A stretch of 64,000 nucleotides of DNA from Collinsella aerofaciens. GTDB taxonomy: Bacteria > Actinomycetota > Coriobacteriia > Coriobacteriales > Coriobacteriaceae. The translations under genes and the position numbers were made by a program. The notes under the pieces are model-generated. The model was not told the origin of the DNA, did no database searches, and saw nothing but the letters and a program-made list of their open reading frames with translations. The stretch is from contig RQAP01000035.1 of assembly GCA_008671135.1 (NCBI GenBank), positions 19,524 to 83,523 on the forward strand, given 5' to 3'. The first letter of the stretch is position 1. Each line of letters opens with the position of its first letter. This document shows positions 60,115 through 64,000 of the stretch, in pieces.

Positions 60115-60915
60115 CTAAACAAGTTGAAGATTGATGACGATGACGCAGATGAGCAGCAACGCCGTCACCACCACCGCCAACGCATCGCCGCGGCCAAATG
60201 CAAGCGCATGCAGACGCGTGCGGCCCTGCTCGCCATGATAGCAACGGGCATCCATGGCGGCAGACAGCGTTTCGGCATGACGGAACACGCCCGTGAACAG
60301 CGGAATCGCCACACTGCCGAGCATACGCACGCCGCCGAGCGGGCCTCCCGTCACGCGCGCACCGCGGCTCGCCTGCGCATCGGCCGTCTGCTTCATCTCG
60401 GTGGCAAACTGCGGCATAAAGCGCAGCGCGATACCCATGATCATGCCGAGCTCGTGCGCAGGAAGTCCCACACGCGCAAACGGCGCGAGCAGGCGCTCAA
60501 AACCCGCGGTGAGGTCGAGCGTCGGTGTGGTGAGCGTGATAGCGCTCATACCGGCCATCATCAAGGTCAGGCGGCACGCCATAAAGTCGGCGGAATGCAG
60601 CGAGCCCTCGCTTATCTGCAAAAAGCCGAGCTGCCACAGAATGCGCCCGCTCTGGTCGGAAAACAGGTTGAGCACCGCGACCACCGCGACGATCGCCAGC
60701 AGCGGCGCCATCGATGACAGGACACGACGAGCCGGCACCCGGGACACGGTATAGATCAGGACAACGAAGATTGCGACCGGGACCAGTCCGCGGAAGCTGC
60801 TGACTGTGAGCGTCGTGATCAGAAACACAAAGCCCAAGAGCAACTTGGTTCGCGGGTCCAGGCGGTGGATCGCACTATCGCCGGGATAGTAGCTGCCAAA
60901 CGAAAACGCCTCCAT
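60115..60915 (-). CDS. ecfT: ECF transporter transmembrane component EcfT
   Basis: This 266-residue membrane scaffold joins the S component to the ATPases. It has several hydrophobic spans and the two coupling-helix motifs, AQASRGARVTGGP and MDARCYHGEQGR (Ala-Arg-Gly-like, the second with Cys for Gly). Its ATG shares a base with the ecfA stop codon. Confidence 0.93.
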   Translation of the reverse strand: MEAFSFGSYYPGDSAIHRLDPRTKLLLGFVFLITTLTVSSFRGLVPVAIFVVLIYTVSRVPARRVLSSMAPLLAIVAVVAVLNLFSDQSGRILWQLGFLQISEGSLHSADFMACRLTLMMAGMSAITLTTPTLDLTAGFERLLAPFARVGLPAHELGMIMGIALRFMPQFATEMKQTADAQASRGARVTGGPLGGVRMLGSVAIPLFTGVFRHAETLSAAMDARCYHGEQGRTRLHALAFGRGDALAVVVTALLLICVIVINLQLV

Positions 60916-62819
60916 TAGCAGCCCTCCTCTCGCGCGACCGTCTTGGATTTAGCAATGTCCGCGACGTTAGAAGGACCGTCCGAGCAACCGATTAGCAAGT
61001 CCGCCAACTCGTCTGCCAGCGACTCAACCGTATAGAGGCCGTCAAAGCGCAGCGGCACGCCTGCCTCCGCAAGCGCCAGCGCCATGCGCTGGGCAGCGGG
61101 AACACCCAAGCCGATCGACTTGAGCTCATCGGCATGCGCAAACACCTGCGCGGGGGTTCCCTCGGCAAACACCGCGCCTTCGTTCATTACGACAATGCGG
61201 TCGCAGCAATTGGCCAGGTCATCCATACTATGCGAAACCATGACAACGGTCAGGCCATCGCGGTGAAGTCGATCGATAAGCTCAAGGAAATCCCTGCGCG
61301 CAGCCGGATCGAGCCCCGCCATGGGTTCATCGAGCACCAGGACTTCGGGCTCCATGGCGAGCACGCCGGCGAATGCCACACGCCGTTGCTGACCGCCCGA
61401 AAGCTCAAAGGGACTCTTGTCGCCGACCGTGGAAAGGTCGAGGCCCACGCGCGAGAGCGATGACTCGACACGACGGTCGACTTCATCTTGCGGCAAGCCA
61501 AGGTTGTGCGGACCAAACGCCACGTCCTGCGCCACGGTTTCGGCAAACAGCTGACGCTCAGGATATTGAAACACCACGCCGACCTTGGCCTTAACCGCGG
61601 CGGCGTCTTTCTTGTTTGACAGATCGAGCCCCAGCGCGCGAACGGATCCCTCCTGGGGGCGAATCAAACCGTTGAGATGCTGGACCAGCGTCGACTTACC
61701 CGAACCAGTATGACCTGCCAAGCCCAGGAACTCGCCGCGACGCACCGTCAGCGATACATCGCGCAGTGCCCACGGGCTGCTTGGGTCGTTTCCCCAGAGA
61801 GCCTGTTTGTTCGATTTGCCCGCAGTGGCCGAGCGCTTGTGCCAGCGGTGGCGCTCGCGCGGACTGAGCGAATAACTGTACGAAACATGGGATAGTTCGA
61901 TGACGGGCTCCGACGCGTTGTCCTCGTTGTCTACCGGAACAGTGCCGTCAGCGATTTCCAACTGGGATGCGGAAGACTGTCCCGCGGTGTCTGCCCCACT
62001 TCGCTCGGCATAAGCCTGCGCAATCTCAGCGACCATATCCACCTCGCGCACCTGCGCATGAACAGGCACGCCCTTCGTACGAAGCGCCATGCCCAGACGA
62101 CACGACTCCGGCATATCCAGGTTGAGCTGCGCAAGCTCATCCGCCCGCGTCAAAATTTCCTCGGGCGTACCGAGCATGGCAACGTGCCCCGCCCGAAACA
62201 CCGCGACACGATCGGCCTCGGCGGCTTCTTCCATAAAGTGCGTAATCATCACGATGGTCATACCGCGAGCGTGCAACGCGCGGCAAGCCTTCATGAGGCC
62301 CTTACGTCCACGCGGATCGAGCATCGAGGAAGCCTCGTCCAATATGAGCACGCGCGGTTCCATGGCGAGCACGCCGGCAAGCGCCACGCGCTGCTTTTGG
62401 CCGCCCGAAAGCGCATGGGTCTCGTGGCGCTCAAAGCCCACCAGGCCCACGCCCTTCAGCGCCTCGCGTACGCGCTGCGCAATTTGCGCCGATGGCACGC
62501 CAAGGTTTTCGGGACCAAACGCAACGTCATCTTCGACAAGCGTTGCCACCAGCTGATCATCGGGATTCTGGAATACCATGCCCGCGGTCGAGCGAATGTC
62601 GTAGACCAGCTCGGGATCGGACGCGTCCATGCCGTTAATGCGCACCGTGCCCGCATCGGGCTGCAGCAGCGCATTCAGATGCTTGGCAAACGTCGACTTG
62701 CCCGACCCATTGCCACCGAGGATGCAGAAAAACTCGCCGTCCTCGATATTCAGATCGACGCCGTCGAGCGCCGGTGCGGCACCGTCATAACTAAAGGAAA
62801 CGCCCCGACACTCAATCAT
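60915..62819 (-). CDS. ecfA: Fused ECF transporter ATPases EcfA1-EcfA2
   Basis: This 634-residue protein contains two complete ABC ATPase domains in one chain. Domain 1 has GGNGSGKST, ALSGGQKQRVALAG and VLILDEASSMLD. Domain 2 has GHTGSGKST, ELSGGQQRRVAFAG and VLVLDEPMAGLD. A linker of about 90 residues lies between. The two ATPases are separate genes in most bacteria. Its ATG overlaps the ribU stop codon by 4 bp. Confidence 0.94.
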   Translation of the reverse strand: MIECRGVSFSYDGAAPALDGVDLNIEDGEFFCILGGNGSGKSTFAKHLNALLQPDAGTVRINGMDASDPELVYDIRSTAGMVFQNPDDQLVATLVEDDVAFGPENLGVPSAQIAQRVREALKGVGLVGFERHETHALSGGQKQRVALAGVLAMEPRVLILDEASSMLDPRGRKGLMKACRALHARGMTIVMITHFMEEAAEADRVAVFRAGHVAMLGTPEEILTRADELAQLNLDMPESCRLGMALRTKGVPVHAQVREVDMVAEIAQAYAERSGADTAGQSSASQLEIADGTVPVDNEDNASEPVIELSHVSYSYSLSPRERHRWHKRSATAGKSNKQALWGNDPSSPWALRDVSLTVRRGEFLGLAGHTGSGKSTLVQHLNGLIRPQEGSVRALGLDLSNKKDAAAVKAKVGVVFQYPERQLFAETVAQDVAFGPHNLGLPQDEVDRRVESSLSRVGLDLSTVGDKSPFELSGGQQRRVAFAGVLAMEPEVLVLDEPMAGLDPAARRDFLELIDRLHRDGLTVVMVSHSMDDLANCCDRIVVMNEGAVFAEGTPAQVFAHADELKSIGLGVPAAQRMALALAEAGVPLRFDGLYTVESLADELADLLIGCSDGPSNVADIAKSKTVAREEGC

Positions 62820-63406
62820 GCGCGGCCTTTGACCTGGTCCTTTTTAGGCGTGATGAGGTTGGAGACTGCTTTATACACCGCCAGCGTCAACACCGAGTTA
62901 AGCACGGTCTTGATAAGGTTGAACGGCAGTACGGCAGGAATCATGAGCGGGGCGATCACATCGACCGAGCCATACCAGAACCATACGCCAATGGTAAGGT
63001 TTGCGACCATAGACAGCGCCGTAGCGGCAATGACGCCGAGCACCAGGCCAATCACGGCACCCTTATAGGTGTGCATCTTCTGGTAAACGGTAGCCGCGGG
63101 CAGAATGTAGCCCAGCGTGGCAACCAGGTTCATAAGCGCGCCGACCCAGTCACCCGTGGTGAACGCATGGATAACAATCACCATAGCGGCAACAGCGGTG
63201 CCGGCACCAGGGCCATACGCAAATCCACACACCATCGCCGGCACCAGCGACGGGTCATACGTCAAAAACGGCGCCGAAGGAAGGATGGGCAGCTGCACGT
63301 ACATAAACAAGGCGCCCAAGGCGCACATCAACGCCATGGTAACGAGCTGTTTGGTGCTCCACCTATTCGTGTTCTCAAAATGGATATGCTGTGACTGTTC
63401 AGACAT
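62816..63406 (-). CDS. ribU: ECF riboflavin S component (RibU)
   Basis: This 196-residue membrane protein with about six spans binds riboflavin for the ECF transporter. It has TKQLVTMALMCALGALFMYV and PSLVPAMVCGFAYGPGAGTAVA, as in RibU. The start at 63406 follows AGGTGA. The FMN riboswitch immediately upstream supports the substrate assignment. Confidence 0.93.
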   Translation of the reverse strand: MSEQSQHIHFENTNRWSTKQLVTMALMCALGALFMYVQLPILPSAPFLTYDPSLVPAMVCGFAYGPGAGTAVAAMVIVIHAFTTGDWVGALMNLVATLGYILPAATVYQKMHTYKGAVIGLVLGVIAATALSMVANLTIGVWFWYGSVDVIAPLMIPAVLPFNLIKTVLNSVLTLAVYKAVSNLITPKKDQVKGRA

Positions 63407-63419
63407 AAGATCACCTGCC

Positions 63420-63598
63420 TCTTTCATCCGGACTCTAACCGTTGGTACTGGGATCTCACCAGTTCAGCCGGCATGCGAACCAACGCACGCACGGGTCGCG
63501 GGCTCATCGGCTCGACGCAGGTCCTCGCCTGCGCCACGGCACCCCTTTGGCACCGCCCAATTTACCGCCAGTGGGGAATTCCACCCCGCCCTGAAACA
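63420..63598 (-). ncRNA. FMN riboswitch (RFN element)
   Basis: On the minus strand the conserved blocks occur in order: TTCAGGGCGGGGTG, ATTCCCCACTGGCGGTA, GAGCCCGCGACC, CTGGTGAGATCCCAGT, and ACGGTTAGAGTCCGGATGA. The last ends next to the ribU ribosome binding site, so FMN probably blocks translation start. Confidence 0.96.
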
Positions 63599-63682
63599 GC
63601 AATTGCAAGTGTAGCACCAGTAGACTTTCGCGCAAGTATGCCAAGGGTAATTTGTGGTGGGGGAAACGCTCCAGAAATACGC

Positions 63683-63804
63683 CCGGGACAAGTTAACGCG
63701 ACAACCACGTTCTCCGTCCACGCCAAAGTGGTGCGCCTTTCGCGCAAAGCGCGAAACAGCAACCGGGACATATATCCCCAACAACCACGTCCTCCGCCCA
63801 CGCC
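63683..63804. repeat. Two 42-nt direct repeats with an 80-bp period
   Basis: CCGGGACA, a 10-nt variable part, then ACAACCACGTYCTCC with GYCCACGCC occur at 63683-63724 and 63763-63804. A perfect TTTCGCGC/GCGCGAAA hairpin lies between (63738-63756). No gene is supported in 63601-63898. Confidence 0.8.
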
Positions 63805-63898
63805 GACCTCAAGGCCGTAAACGCAGGGAATCCGGGGGTGTGACGGGGGTTTCTCTCCGGAACATTCCGCACTGATATTTTCTGTATTGAAGACGTCG

Positions 63899-64000
63899 AT
63901 GATGCACCCGTATACCATTGACGTCGACACCATCAGATGCGGACCGCGCGGTGACCCCACATTCCGCTGGCGCCCATGGGGCTGCCCTCGTTTCCTGACA
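63899..64000 (+). CDS. Possible 5' end of a gene running off the window
   Basis: From ATG 63899 or 63902 the frame stays open to the end, reading MHPYTIDVDTIRCGPRGD and on. There is no clear ribosome binding site and no recognised family. It may be chance. Confidence 0.2.
   Translation, partial: MMHPYTIDVDTIRCGPRGDPTFRWRPWGCPRFLT

Noticed and set aside
63464..63960. Minus-strand open frames at the right edge
   Set aside because: They run through the FMN riboswitch and the direct repeats and show no family sequence.

Overview
The window reads as chromosomal DNA of a high-GC Gram-positive anaerobe of the class Coriobacteriia, most like Collinsella. This is inferred from gene content, GC-rich codon use, the tRNA-tuf-rpmG-secE-nusG-rplKA layout, a very long fused 2-hydroxyacyl-CoA dehydratase activase, and families of intergenic hairpins. 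No rRNA gene, CRISPR array or complete insertion sequence is visible. Most of the window is housekeeping sequence on the minus strand. The left 13 kb and some inserted genes lie on the plus strand.

Layout. 1-13.1 kb: a truncated alpha/beta hydrolase (minus), then plus-strand genes: a stand-alone glucose-type PTS EIIA, asnS, a WYL-type regulator, a TrpXYZ-like ABC importer (lipoprotein, permease, ATPase), a cell-wall-anchored 5'-nucleotidase broken by two single-base deletions, an MscS channel, and a translationally coupled pair (ParB-like/BMP fusion plus metallophosphoesterase). 13.2-18.4 kb: the minus-strand translation cluster tRNA-Tyr, tRNA-Thr, tRNA-Met, tuf, then rpmG, tRNA-Trp, secE, nusG, rplK and rplA, with a tRNA-Thr further out. 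The 700 bp upstream of the tRNAs is packed with short inverted repeats.

18.5-28.3 kb: a self-contained HTH/HipA-like kinase gene with a 21-bp inverted repeat at its promoter; the minus operon disA-ispD-ispF-cysS, then rlmB-yacP; mntP behind a manganese riboswitch; and a hipBA pair with a 15-bp inverted-repeat operator. 28.4-40.8 kb: pepD, clpC, a TetR gene coupled to a 1,479-residue activase/dehydratase fusion that has a perfect 21-bp palindrome at its promoter, a DUF2798 membrane protein and a ThrE-type exporter.

41.1-53.2 kb: lysS (with a C-terminal tRNA-binding domain) and greA; tatA; tRNA-Pro; veg and ispE; the operon murE-HAD-murI-rph-rdgB-dtd; asnB. 53.3-64 kb: tRNA-Val followed by a tandem duplication of its 3' end, an AT-rich patch, the arginine operon argCJBD, two PNPOx-fold paralogues, and a riboflavin ECF transporter (ribU, fused ecfA, ecfT) under an FMN riboswitch.

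The least-explained parts are the two HipA-type kinase modules, the ParB-BMP/phosphoesterase pair, the TetR/activase locus, and several repeat families, above all hairpins carrying GGGACAG that sit at or near stop codons.
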